Shown here: positions 1 to 6,623 of the stretch, piece after piece | Numbering within the stretch: position 1 is the first letter of the stretch | Layout of the letters: every line of letters begins with the position of its first letter | NCBI GenBank assembly: GCA_946479895.1 | Contig: CAMLHT010000215.1 | Span: 1-6,623 of the forward strand | Origin: an uncultured Gemmatimonadota bacterium | Lineage (GTDB): Bacteria > Gemmatimonadota > Gemmatimonadetes > Gemmatimonadales > Gemmatimonadaceae | Length of the DNA: 6,623 nucleotides | Reading direction: 5' to 3' | Position numbers and translations under genes: made by a program | Notes under the pieces: generated by a model | Databases searched by the model: none | Told to the model about the DNA's origin: nothing | What the model saw: only the letters and a program-made list of their open reading frames with translations

Positions 1-787
1 CGGGGCTCATGAACTCCGGCGTGCCGAGGATCGTGCCGGTCGACGTCAGCTTCTGGATCTCCGCGCCGACGCGGCGCTCCTTCGCCAGGCCGAAGTCCAT
101 CACCACCGCGCGCTCGGTGCCGTCCGGATTCTTCGTCACCATGATGTTCTCTGGCTTGAGGTCCCGATGCACGATCCGGAGCTGGTGCGCGAAATGGAGA
201 CCCTCGGCGATGTCGCGGACGAGGTGGACCGTCTGCTCCACCGGCAGGACGCCAAGCCGCTGGTTGCGGTCCGAGAGGATCTCGCCCTCGACGAACGGCA
301 TCACCACGTACACCAGCCCTTCCTCCGTCTCGCCGAGGCGGATGATGTGGCAGATGTTGGGATGCTCCAGGCGCATGCCGAGGCTCGCCTCGCGCTTGAG
401 GCGGGCCATCGCCGTGTCGTCCTGCGAGAGCGCCGACGACAGCACCTTGATCGCGTAGCGGTGGTTCGTCGCCACGTCCGTGGCCAGGTAGACGAACGAC
501 ATTCCGCCCTCGCCCACCTTCTTCACGATCTTGTAGCGGCCCTCGAGGATCTCGCCCGCGAGGTTCACCTGCACCACGGTGCCGGAGGGGCTGTCGGGCC
601 GACGCGACGGATTCGTGTTGCGCTTCACCGGCTCCGCCGGCGCGGCGGGAGGGGCGGGCGCCGTGCCGGCCGGTGGCGGTGCCGAGCTCAGTGGCGGAGC
701 GGCCGGCGCGCCGAGGCGCGTCCCATCACGCGTGCAGAAGCGCGCTTCCGGCCCGTATTCCGTTCCACAGGTGGGGCACCGATTCAT
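1..787 (-). CDS. Zinc-ribbon Ser/Thr protein kinase (Hanks type), C-terminus cut off by window edge
   Basis: Hanks-type Ser/Thr kinase that would phosphorylate proteins using ATP; 262 residues are visible and the frame is open at base 1. Residues 3-23 look like a small zinc ribbon: CPTCG (C4, C7), then FCTRDG (C18, with D21 where a fourth ligand might be expected). Residues 28-54 are a Pro/Ala-rich linker. The kinase domain starts near residue 84: glycine loop GEGGMSFV (92-99), catalytic lysine K114 in AIK, probable alpha-C glutamate E133, catalytic loop HRDLKPEN (207-214), metal-binding DFG (231-233), then GTPEFMSP (255-262), where the window stops just before the expected Glu of the APE-like motif. 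R208 before D209 makes it an RD kinase, usually activated by activation-loop phosphorylation. Any transmembrane or sensor region would lie beyond the edge, so its location in the cell is unknown. The ATG directly follows the TAG of the upstream receiver-GGDEF gene, suggesting translational coupling; the only Shine-Dalgarno candidate is a weak AGG. Family call is firm; substrate unknown. Confidence 0.95.
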   Translation of the reverse strand, partial: MNRCPTCGTEYGPEARFCTRDGTRLGAPAAPPLSSAPPPAGTAPAPPAAPAEPVKRNTNPSRRPDSPSGTVVQVNLAGEILEGRYKIVKKVGEGGMSFVYLATDVATNHRYAIKVLSSALSQDDTAMARLKREASLGMRLEHPNICHIIRLGETEEGLVYVVMPFVEGEILSDRNQRLGVLPVEQTVHLVRDIAEGLHFAHQLRIVHRDLKPENIMVTKNPDGTERAVVMDFGLAKERRVGAEIQKLTSTGTILGTPEFMSP

Positions 788-1714
788 CTAGCTACGTACC
801 TGGTTGCGTCCGTCGGCTTTCGCGCGGTACATCGAGGAATCCGCGCGGGCGACGAAGTCGTCGGCATTCGAGACATCCGCTGCCGGAAAGGTGGCGATCC
901 CGACACTGACCGTCAAACGGATCTGGCCATCCCGGACACCGAACGCATGACGGGAGATCAGCTCTCGCAGGCGCTCGGCGAAGACCACCGCGCCGTTCGC
1001 GTCGGTCTCCGGGAGGATGACGACGAACTCCTCCCCTCCGTATCGGGCCACGATGTCCACCGTCCGCACCGCGCGCTGGATGAGCGACGCCACCTCGCGC
1101 AGCACCTCGTCACCCGCGAGATGCCCGGCGGTGTCGTTCACGAGCTTGAAATGGTCGATGTCGATCAGGAGCACGGCCAGGTGGCTGTCGAAGCGCCGCG
1201 CGCGCTCCATCTCCGTCCCGAGGCGGTCGGCGAGGGCGCGGCGGTTGAGGAGCCGCGTGAGCGGATCCGTCGTGGCCAGCTCCTCGAGCCGCCGGTTGTC
1301 GGCCATCGTCGTCTCCAGCTCCTCGACGGCGATGCGCGCCTTCGCCAGCTCGGCGGCGGCGCGGAGCTGCGCCCGCACCCGCGTCAGGACCTCGACGGCC
1401 TTGTACGGCTTGCCGATGCAGTCGTCGGCACCCTCGGGAATGCGTCCGAGGTCCGCCGCCTCGTGCTTGACCGCCGCGATGATGCGCATCGGCGCGAAGC
1501 GCCGGTCGCGTCGCACGCGCCTGACCAGGCCCGCCAGGTCGGTGTCCTCGCTGTCGACGAGCAGCAGGTCCGGCACCGCCCACCGGAGCGCCTGGTCGAC
1601 GGCCGCCGGCGGGTGCGCGACCCTCGCGTCAAAGCCCTGCTCGGCCAGGAGCCAGCTGAGCACCCCCGCCGTGCGCCGATCCGAGTCGGCGACGAGTATC
1701 CGCGGATTACCCAC
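788..1714 (-). CDS. Response regulator with receiver and GGDEF domains (probable diguanylate cyclase)
   Basis: Two-domain response regulator predicted to make c-di-GMP from two GTP in the cytoplasm when phosphorylated. Numbering from the GTG at 1714 (308 aa): receiver at about 4-120 with acidic pair D10/D12, phospho-acceptor D54 (LLLVD) and K102 (GKPY); coiled-coil-like linker about 121-147; GGDEF domain from DPLTRLLNRR (150-159), metal-binding D185 in LLIDIDHFK, N193 and D202, active-site GGEEF (226-230), and an RxxD inhibitory site R217/D220 spaced as in PleD, so product inhibition is plausible. The receiver is odd: the switch Thr/Ser is Ala (A80) and the aromatic switch residue is Cys (C99). 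The frame stays open to another GTG at 1753, which would add 13 residues and overlap the dehydratase by 47 bp. I prefer 1714 because it places the first beta strand and D54/K102 where receivers usually have them and gives an 8-bp overlap; neither start has a strong ribosome binding site. The partner histidine kinase is not in the window. Confidence 0.93.
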   Translation of the reverse strand: MGNPRILVADSDRRTAGVLSWLLAEQGFDARVAHPPAAVDQALRWAVPDLLLVDSEDTDLAGLVRRVRRDRRFAPMRIIAAVKHEAADLGRIPEGADDCIGKPYKAVEVLTRVRAQLRAAAELAKARIAVEELETTMADNRRLEELATTDPLTRLLNRRALADRLGTEMERARRFDSHLAVLLIDIDHFKLVNDTAGHLAGDEVLREVASLIQRAVRTVDIVARYGGEEFVVILPETDANGAVVFAERLRELISRHAFGVRDGQIRLTVSVGIATFPAADVSNADDFVARADSSMYRAKADGRNQVRS

Positions 1715-2684
1715 CCAGAAGCGCCGCCAGTCCGTCCCATTCGATGTTTCCACCGCTCAGGACGGCCACCGTCGGTCCGGTGGGGACGACGAGCTTCTCC
1801 AGCAGGGCGGCAATCGTGATCGCTCCGCTTGGCTCGGCGACGAGCTTCATGCGGTCGAGCAGGTGTCGGACGGCGGCGCGCAGCGCGCCATCCGGCACGG
1901 TGACCACGTCGTCGATGTAGGCGCGATGATGAGCGAAGGGCACCGCCCCGATCTCGACGGCCATCAGCCCGTCGGCGATGCTCGACGTCCGGTCGAGCCG
2001 CGTCGGCTTTCCCGCCGCCCACGCGCGCGAGAGCTTCGGCGCGCCCTCCGGCTCGATGCCGATGACGCGCGCCGCCGGGCAGCGAAGCTTGATCGCCGTC
2101 GCCACGCCGGCGCTCAGGCCTCCGCCGCCCACCTGCACGAGCACCGTGCGCACCTCGGGCAGGTCCTCGGCGATCTCGAGACCGGCCGTCCCCTGGCCGG
2201 CGATGATCCACGGATGGTCGTAGGGCGGCACGAGCACCCCGCCTTCGTCGCGCGCGATCTCCAGCGCCCGGTCCATGCGGTGCTGCGTCGTCGTCCCGGC
2301 GAGGACGACCCGGGCCCCCAGCCGCTCGGCGCCGCCGCGCTTGGGGGCCGTGACGGTCTCCGGCATCACGACGGTCGCCTTCACGCCGAAGATCTTGGCG
2401 GCCAGGGCCACCGCCTGCGCGTGGTTGCCGGACGACGGCGCGATCACGCCCCGCGCGCGATCGGCGGCGGGGAGCTTCGCGAGGAAGTTGTAGGCGCCGC
2501 GGAGCTTGAAGGCGCCGCCGCGTTGCAGCATTTCCGGCTTCACCCGGATGTCGGCGCCGAACGTCGCCGACAGCGCCTCGTCGGGAAGGAGCGGCGTGCG
2601 CACGGCGACGCCGCGCAGCCTCGCTGCCGCTTCCTCCAGATCCCGCAGGGTGATGAGCGCCGGCTCGATTGTGGGCGCGGTCAT
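1707..2684 (-). CDS. PLP-dependent threonine/serine dehydratase, short form without ACT domain
   Basis: Fold-type II PLP enzyme, 325 aa, expected to deaminate L-threonine to 2-oxobutyrate and ammonia (and L-serine to pyruvate) in the cytoplasm. Visible motifs: PLP Schiff-base lysine K60 in GGAFKLRGA, substrate loop SSGNHAQA (84-91), phosphate-binding glycine loop GGGGL (186-190), AEPSGA around E284, and C-terminal SGGN (310-313), whose Ser contacts the pyridine nitrogen in this family. The length matches the catabolic TdcB-like or serine-racemase-like group; there is no C-terminal ACT regulatory domain as in biosynthetic IlvA, so isoleucine feedback control is unlikely. The residue before K60 is Ala where Ser is common. 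Serine racemase is less likely: its Mg site uses a Glu and an Asp six residues later, and here E211 is kept but the second position is Lys (K217). ATG start at 2684, 11 bp after the stop of the membrane GGDEF gene, with only a GGG close to the ATG as a possible ribosome site. The exact substrate is not fixed by sequence. Confidence 0.93.
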   Translation of the reverse strand: MTAPTIEPALITLRDLEEAAARLRGVAVRTPLLPDEALSATFGADIRVKPEMLQRGGAFKLRGAYNFLAKLPAADRARGVIAPSSGNHAQAVALAAKIFGVKATVVMPETVTAPKRGGAERLGARVVLAGTTTQHRMDRALEIARDEGGVLVPPYDHPWIIAGQGTAGLEIAEDLPEVRTVLVQVGGGGLSAGVATAIKLRCPAARVIGIEPEGAPKLSRAWAAGKPTRLDRTSSIADGLMAVEIGAVPFAHHRAYIDDVVTVPDGALRAAVRHLLDRMKLVAEPSGAITIAALLEKLVVPTGPTVAVLSGGNIEWDGLAALLGG

Positions 2685-2695
2685 CCCGAAAACTA

Positions 2696-3988
2696 CTAGC
2701 TCACCGAGATGCGGGCGGCGGCGGCGATGCGGTCCCGGCCGGCCGCCTTCGCCTCGTAGAGGGCGTGGTCGGCGGAGGCCAGCAGCTTGTCCGGCTCGAG
2801 GTCGGTCTTCTTCTCGGCGACGGCGAAGCCGATCGAGAGCGTGACCGGGATGGTCCGGCCCGGCGGGCCGAAGTTCGCCTCGTTCACCCGCAGGCGCAGC
2901 CGTTCGGCGAAGGTCTTCGCCCCCACCCAGTCCGAATCCGGCAGCACCACGACGAACTCGTCACCGCCGAGCCGGGCGACGGTGTCGGTGTCGCGGGCGG
3001 TCTTCATCATGATGGACGCGAGCTGCCTCAGGACGCGGTCGCCCTCGGGATGGCCGTGCGTGTCGTTGATGACCTTGAAGTGGTCGATGTCGATCGCCGC
3101 GACGGCGACGATGCCCTCCCGGCGGCGGGCCAGCCGGCAGACGCCGAGGAGCTGCCGCTCCAGGCCGCGCCGGTTGGCGCACCCCGTCAGCGGATCGCTG
3201 CCGAGCTGCTCGGAGAGCCGGATGTGGACGTTCTCGAGACTGCGCGCGATGAGGGCGAAGTCGTCGGCGCCCGACGCGTCGCGAAGGAGGTCCGAGCTGC
3301 CCACGTCGCCCACCTCGGCGAGCTTTGCGTAGGTGCGCAGCGTGTCCAGGCGGTAGCGCGTGTCGGCGAGGTGGCGCATGAACGGGTAGACGATCCCGCC
3401 CCAGAGCGCGATGGTGGCGATGACGCGGAGCGGCTGCTCGTCGGTCACCGCGAAGCCGATGTAGAGGAGATCCGTCGTCACGTAGCCGGCGCCGAACAGG
3501 GCGAAGCTGACCATGCCGCTGCGCTGGCCGAACGCGTACGCCATGGATGGCGCGACGACCGCGCCGGCGAGAAGGATCCACAGGAGGGCCTCCGACTCCC
3601 CTCCGCCGGCGGCGAGGGCGCCGAAGGCCGTCACGGCCACCGCGTCGGCGATCGCGAGCGGAATGACGTCGCGCCGCGACGCCGACTTGGACTTGAGCGC
3701 GGACGCGCTCATGCGGAGCGTGAGGAACACGTAGACGCCGGCGACCACGGCCGCGATGGCGATGGTGCTCAGCGACCCGGAGCGCAGGAACACCGCGGCC
3801 ACCGCGAGGGCGATGACGCCCCCGACCCGGATCTTCTGCTGCGCCAGCAACGCCTGCTGGAACCGCACCGACTCGTCGCGAGTCAGCGCCGCGTCGAGCT
3901 CCGCCACCTGGATCGACAGCTCCTGGGTGGACCGGTGCAGCGTCTTCGACGTGCGGAAGAAATGCTCGGTGGGATCGATCGGAGGCAT
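2696..3988 (-). CDS. Membrane-bound GGDEF protein, probable diguanylate cyclase with six-helix N-terminal region
   Basis: 430-aa inner-membrane protein predicted to synthesise c-di-GMP. Residues 1-53 are a soluble, helix-prone, charged N-terminus with no signal peptide. About six hydrophobic segments follow: near 55-69, 72-91, 108-127, 133-151, 157-179 and 186-204. A linker of about 55 residues leads to the GGDEF domain: DPLTGCANRRGL (265-276), metal-binding D300 in AIDIDHFK, N308 and D317, active-site GGDEF (341-345), and RxxD inhibitory residues R332/D335, then SIGFA and the closing ALYEAKAAGRDR segment. All residues needed for catalysis and product inhibition appear present. I do not recognise the membrane region as a named sensor family; it may sense a membrane or small-molecule cue, or simply anchor the enzyme. 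The ATG at 3988 is preceded four bases upstream by AGG, a modest ribosome site. It is the first gene after a 133-bp spacer following gyrA and so probably heads the cluster through the kinase. The signal sensed is unknown. Confidence 0.93.
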   Translation of the reverse strand: MPPIDPTEHFFRTSKTLHRSTQELSIQVAELDAALTRDESVRFQQALLAQQKIRVGGVIALAVAAVFLRSGSLSTIAIAAVVAGVYVFLTLRMSASALKSKSASRRDVIPLAIADAVAVTAFGALAAGGGESEALLWILLAGAVVAPSMAYAFGQRSGMVSFALFGAGYVTTDLLYIGFAVTDEQPLRVIATIALWGGIVYPFMRHLADTRYRLDTLRTYAKLAEVGDVGSSDLLRDASGADDFALIARSLENVHIRLSEQLGSDPLTGCANRRGLERQLLGVCRLARRREGIVAVAAIDIDHFKVINDTHGHPEGDRVLRQLASIMMKTARDTDTVARLGGDEFVVVLPDSDWVGAKTFAERLRLRVNEANFGPPGRTIPVTLSIGFAVAEKKTDLEPDKLLASADHALYEAKAAGRDRIAAAARISVS

Positions 3989-4121
3989 CGCCTGGAGGAA
4001 GGCTGTGCAACCAAGCTATGGATTCGTGACGAGCCGAGCCAGACCGTTTTCGGTTACGATCCCGTCATCCTGTCATCCCGAGCGCGGCGAGGGACCTGCT
4101 TTTCGCCGCGCCCGGAAAACC
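3989..4121. other. Intergenic spacer between gyrA and the membrane GGDEF gene
   Basis: This 133-bp stretch is the only sizeable non-coding gap. It should contain the 3' end of the gyrA transcript and any promoter for the downstream four-gene cluster, both on the minus strand. It contains the hairpin repeat annotated separately and a short perfect stem-loop ACCG-TTTT-CGGT at 4043-4054. A weak TTTTC/GAAAA inverted pair lies at 4100-4104 and 4115-4119, close to the gyrA stop. No stem is followed by a convincing T-run on the minus strand, so I do not call an intrinsic terminator, and I see no good -35/-10 pair. The part from about 4010 to 4060 is noticeably less GC-rich than the genes around it, as expected for a regulatory segment. 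Confidence 0.6.
4064..4094. repeat. Small imperfect palindrome with adjoining GTCATCC direct repeat, repeat-like
   Basis: On the plus strand GTCATCC occurs at 4064-4070 and again at 4072-4078. The second copy runs into an imperfect palindrome: TCCCGAGC (4076-4083), a three-base loop GCG (4084-4086), then GCGAGGGA (4087-4094). The arms form four outer Watson-Crick pairs and two inner G-C pairs flanking tandem G/A and A/G oppositions. From memory, strings of the form TCATCCCGAGCG...GCGAGGGA followed by CTGCTTTTC recur between genes in many GC-rich environmental genomes, so this is probably one copy of a dispersed intergenic (REP-like) element. A second copy is not present in this window. It lies in the 3' region of the gyrA transcript and could act in mRNA end formation. 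Confidence 0.5.
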
Positions 4122-6623
4122 TTATTCCGCGTCGCCTCCTGACACGCCGGCCGGCTCCTCGGAGCCCTCGCCTTCGGACTCGTCCTCCGGAACCACGCGC
4201 GCGACGTCCATCACCAGGTCGCCGCCGTCGAGGTCGACGAGCTTCACGCCCTGGGTGTTGCGGCCCGCCACGCGGATCCCCTTCACCGGCATCCGGATCG
4301 CGACGCCCTGCTTGGTGATGAGCATGAGCTCATCGGCCGGCAGCACTTCCATGAGCGAGACGGCATCGCCGGTCTTGTCGGTGCGGTGCACGGTGATGAT
4401 GCCCTTCCCGCCGCGCTTCTGGACGCGGTACTCGTCGATGGGCGAGCACTTCCCGAGGCCCTTTTCGGTGACCACGAGCAGGTTCGCCTCGCGCTTCACC
4501 ACCACCATGCCCACCACCTGGTCGCGCGCGCCGAGCTCGATGCCCTTCACGCCGGTCGTGTCGCGGCCCATCTCGCGCACGTCCTGCTCGTGGAAGCGGA
4601 TCGAGAGGCCGTGGCGCGTCGCCAGCACGATGTCGTTCGTGCCGGTCGTCACCTGGACGTCGATCAGCTCGTCGCCGTCCTCGATCTTGATCGCCTTGAT
4701 GCCGCTGGCGCGCACGTTCGAGTACTGCGACAGCGCCGTCTTCTTCACCGTGCCGTTCCGCGTGACGAACATCAGGAACTGGTCCTCGGGGAAGTCGCGC
4801 ACGGTCACGATCGCCGAGACCTTCGTGTCCGGCGAGACGTTGATCATGTTGACGATCGGCTTGCCCTTCGCCGTCCGGGTCGCCTGCATGATCTCGTGCA
4901 CCTTGATCCAGAAGCAGCGCCCGTCGTCGGTGAACACGAGGACGTAGTCGTGCGTCGACGCGACGAAGAGGTGCTCCACGAAATCCTCTTCCTTCAGCGC
5001 CGCCCCGTTGTTCCCGCGGCCGCCGCGCCGCTGCTTCTTGTAGCTCGAGACCGAGGTCCGCTTGATGTAGCCGGCGTGCGAGATGGTCACGACCATCTCC
5101 TCCTCGGCGATCAGGTCCTCGATGGTGAACTCGCCCTCGTCGCTCGTGATCTCCGTGCGGCGGGCGTCGCCGAACTTCTTGACGATCTCCTCGAGCTCGC
5201 TCTTGAGCAGCGCCATGCGCTCCGGCTTCGAGGCCAGCAGCGTCTTCAGCGCCTTGATCGTCGCGCGGACCTCGGCCAGCTCCTCCTCGAGCTTCTCGAT
5301 CTCGAGGCCGGTGAGCTTGGCGAGGCGCATGTTGAGGATCGCCTCGGCCTGGCGCTCGGAGAGCTTGAAGCGCTTCTGGAGCTCCGCGCTCGCCGTCGGC
5401 GTGTCCTCGGCGCCGCGGATGACCTTGATGACCGCGTCGATGTTGTCGACGGCGATCTTGAGGCCCTCGAGGATGTGCTCCCGCTCCTGCGCCTTGTCGA
5501 GCTCGAACTGGGCGCGGCGGACGATGACCTCGTGCCGGTGATCGATGAAGTGCTGGAGGATCTCCTTCAGCGGCATGATCTTCGGGACGAGCTGCCGCGT
5601 CTGCGGATCGGGCACCAGCGCCAGCATGATCACGCCGAACGTGGACTGCATCTGCGTGTGCTTGTACAGCTGGTTCAGCACCACGCGCGGGATCGCGTCG
5701 CGCTTCAGCTCGACGACGACACGGATGCCTTCGCGGTTCGACTCGTTGCGCAGGTCGGAGATGCCGGTGAGCTTGCCGTCCTTCACGAGGTCGGCGATGT
5801 CCTTCACCAGCTTGTCCGGGTTGACCTGGTAGGGCACCTCGGTGATGACGATCTGCGCCTTGTTCGAGGATTCCTTCTCCTCGATCACGGCGCGGGCGCG
5901 CATCACGATGCGGCCGCGGCCCGTCTCCTGATAATCCTTGATGCCCTGCTTGCCGTAGATGAACGCGGCGGTCGGGAAGTCCGGGCCCTTGATGAACTTC
6001 CGGAGGTCGCTCGGCGCGTCCGGGTTGTCGATCAGGTGCAGGACGGCGGCGACGACCTCCCGCAGGTTGTGCGGGGGAATGTTGGTCGCCATGCCGACGG
6101 CGATGCCCGTCGAGCCGTTGACGATGAGGTTCGGGATGCCGGACGGCAGGACCGTCGGCTCCTCGAGGCGATCGTCGTAGTTGGGCGCGAAGTCGACCGT
6201 GTTCTTGTCGATGTCGGCGAGCATCTCCATCGCCGCCGGCATGAGGCGCGCTTCCGTGTACCGGTACGCGGCCGCCGAGTCACCGTCGATCGAGCCGAAG
6301 TTGCCCTGGCCGTCGATGAGCGGATAGCGCAGCGAGAAGTCCTGCACCATGCGCACGAGCGCGTCGTAGACCGACGAGTCGCCGTGCGGGTGATACTTAC
6401 CGAGCACGTCGCCCACGACCGTCGCCGACTTCTTGTACGGACGGCCGGGCACGAGCCCGAGCTCGTTCATCGCGTACAGCACGCGGCGGTGCACCGGCTT
6501 CAACCCGTCGCGAACGTCCGGAAGAGCGCGCGAGACGATGACGCTCATCGAGTAGTTGATGAACGATTCCTTGATCTCGTCGTCGATCAGACGGGGGAGA
6601 ATCCGTTCGCGATTATTGGGTGC
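4122..6623 (-). CDS. gyrA: DNA gyrase subunit A (5' end beyond window)
   Basis: Breakage-reunion subunit of the GyrA2GyrB2 type II topoisomerase that introduces negative supercoils using ATP hydrolysed by GyrB. 833 residues are visible; the frame is open to the right edge, starting [16 protein letters not shown], so the true start lies just outside. An internal ATG at 6548 (SMSVIV) is not the start, because conserved family sequence precedes it. Fragment numbering happens to match E. coli through the N-terminal part: catalytic Y122 in RYTEA (codon 6258-6260), and quinolone-determining S83, S84, D87 in GDSSVYD. A charged coiled-coil-like segment lies at about 415-485. The GyrA box QRRGGRG at 531-537 (bases 5013-5033) identifies gyrase rather than topoisomerase IV ParC; the beta-pinwheel DNA-wrapping domain follows, with a related KRGGKG blade motif at 736-741. 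The protein ends in a short acidic tail from about 813 rich in Glu/Asp/Ser/Gly, a feature that tunes wrapping in some gyrases. Its length is close to a usual GyrA. gyrB is probably upstream off the edge, but this is not visible. Confidence 0.98.
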   Translation of the reverse strand, partial: APNNRERILPRLIDDEIKESFINYSMSVIVSRALPDVRDGLKPVHRRVLYAMNELGLVPGRPYKKSATVVGDVLGKYHPHGDSSVYDALVRMVQDFSLRYPLIDGQGNFGSIDGDSAAAYRYTEARLMPAAMEMLADIDKNTVDFAPNYDDRLEEPTVLPSGIPNLIVNGSTGIAVGMATNIPPHNLREVVAAVLHLIDNPDAPSDLRKFIKGPDFPTAAFIYGKQGIKDYQETGRGRIVMRARAVIEEKESSNKAQIVITEVPYQVNPDKLVKDIADLVKDGKLTGISDLRNESNREGIRVVVELKRDAIPRVVLNQLYKHTQMQSTFGVIMLALVPDPQTRQLVPKIMPLKEILQHFIDHRHEVIVRRAQFELDKAQEREHILEGLKIAVDNIDAVIKVIRGAEDTPTASAELQKRFKLSERQAEAILNMRLAKLTGLEIEKLEEELAEVRATIKALKTLLASKPERMALLKSELEEIVKKFGDARRTEITSDEGEFTIEDLIAEEEMVVTISHAGYIKRTSVSSYKKQRRGGRGNNGAALKEEDFVEHLFVASTHDYVLVFTDDGRCFWIKVHEIMQATRTAKGKPIVNMINVSPDTKVSAIVTVRDFPEDQFLMFVTRNGTVKKTALSQYSNVRASGIKAIKIEDGDELIDVQVTTGTNDIVLATRHGLSIRFHEQDVREMGRDTTGVKGIELGARDQVVGMVVVKREANLLVVTEKGLGKCSPIDEYRVQKRGGKGIITVHRTDKTGDAVSLMEVLPADELMLITKQGVAIRMPVKGIRVAGRNTQGVKLVDLDGGDLVMDVARVVPEDESEGEGSEEPAGVSGGDAE

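Noticed and set aside
167..1819. A 550-codon open frame on the plus strand
   Set aside because: It is antisense to the kinase, response regulator and dehydratase end. Its translation is Arg/His/Glu/Asp-rich with no recognisable motif, typical of the complementary frame of high-GC genes with few stops.
1384..2211. A 275-codon minus-strand frame overlapping the dehydratase and response regulator
   Set aside because: It is an off-frame reading of the same strand as two well-supported genes; the product is Arg/Ala/Gly-rich without motifs.
1017..2699. A 560-codon open frame on the plus strand
   Set aside because: Antisense to the receiver-GGDEF and dehydratase genes, both of which show complete catalytic motifs; low-complexity Arg/Ser/Ala composition.
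788..3988. The two GGDEF genes as a recent tandem duplication
   Set aside because: Their N-terminal architectures are unrelated, the active sites differ (GGEEF versus GGDEF), and the domains share only family-level motifs, so any common origin is ancient.
2961..4010. A 349-codon minus-strand frame within the membrane GGDEF gene
   Set aside because: It is shifted relative to the true GGDEF frame, which has all catalytic residues and membrane segments; the alternative is His/Arg/Pro-rich noise.
4043..4054. ACCG-TTTT-CGGT stem-loop as an intrinsic terminator or operator
   Set aside because: The stem is only four pairs and has no T-run after it on the minus strand; a match of this size is easily due to chance.
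2669..4318. A 549-codon open frame on the plus strand
   Set aside because: Antisense to the membrane GGDEF gene and the gyrA end, and it crosses the intergenic spacer; no domain motifs and strongly charged shadow composition.
4122..6548. gyrA beginning at the internal ATG at 6548
   Set aside because: The 25 codons upstream to the window edge are in frame and encode conserved GyrA N-terminal sequence ([12 protein letters not shown]), so this Met is internal and the gene is truncated by the edge.

Overview
This is a GC-rich bacterial chromosomal window (roughly two-thirds G+C by eye) in which every gene I can support is on the minus strand. Reading in the direction of transcription, from high to low coordinates, it holds five genes: the bulk of gyrA (5' end beyond the right edge); a 133-bp intergenic spacer with a small imperfect hairpin repeat; a membrane-bound GGDEF protein (probable diguanylate cyclase); a short PLP-dependent threonine/serine dehydratase; a receiver-GGDEF response regulator of the PleD/WspR type; and the N-terminal 262 residues of a zinc-ribbon Ser/Thr protein kinase that runs off the left edge.

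The organism is not identified by any single marker. The GyrA N-terminal wording ([18 protein letters not shown], then [13 protein letters not shown]), high GC, and a Hanks-type kinase with an N-terminal zinc ribbon together suggest a free-living Gemmatimonadota-like or related environmental bacterium. This is inference with moderate to low confidence; a GyrA phylogeny would settle it.

The four genes downstream of gyrA are packed like an operon: an 11-bp gap between the membrane cyclase and the dehydratase, an 8-bp overlap (with the start I prefer) between the dehydratase and the response regulator, and a zero-base TAG/ATG junction between the response regulator and the kinase. The array would link two potential c-di-GMP synthases, both keeping the catalytic GG(D/E)EF and the RxxD inhibitory site, to a Ser/Thr kinase, with an amino-acid catabolic enzyme in the middle. 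Functional coupling is inference from spacing only.

The plus strand carries several very long open frames (up to 560 codons), but these are antisense shadows of the minus-strand genes and are not annotated. I saw no tRNA, rRNA, CRISPR array, insertion sequence or phage element. The most unusual items are the receiver domain with both switch residues replaced, the compact two-cyclase/dehydratase/kinase cluster, and the repeat-like hairpin after gyrA. Nothing here is clear evidence for a wholly new system.
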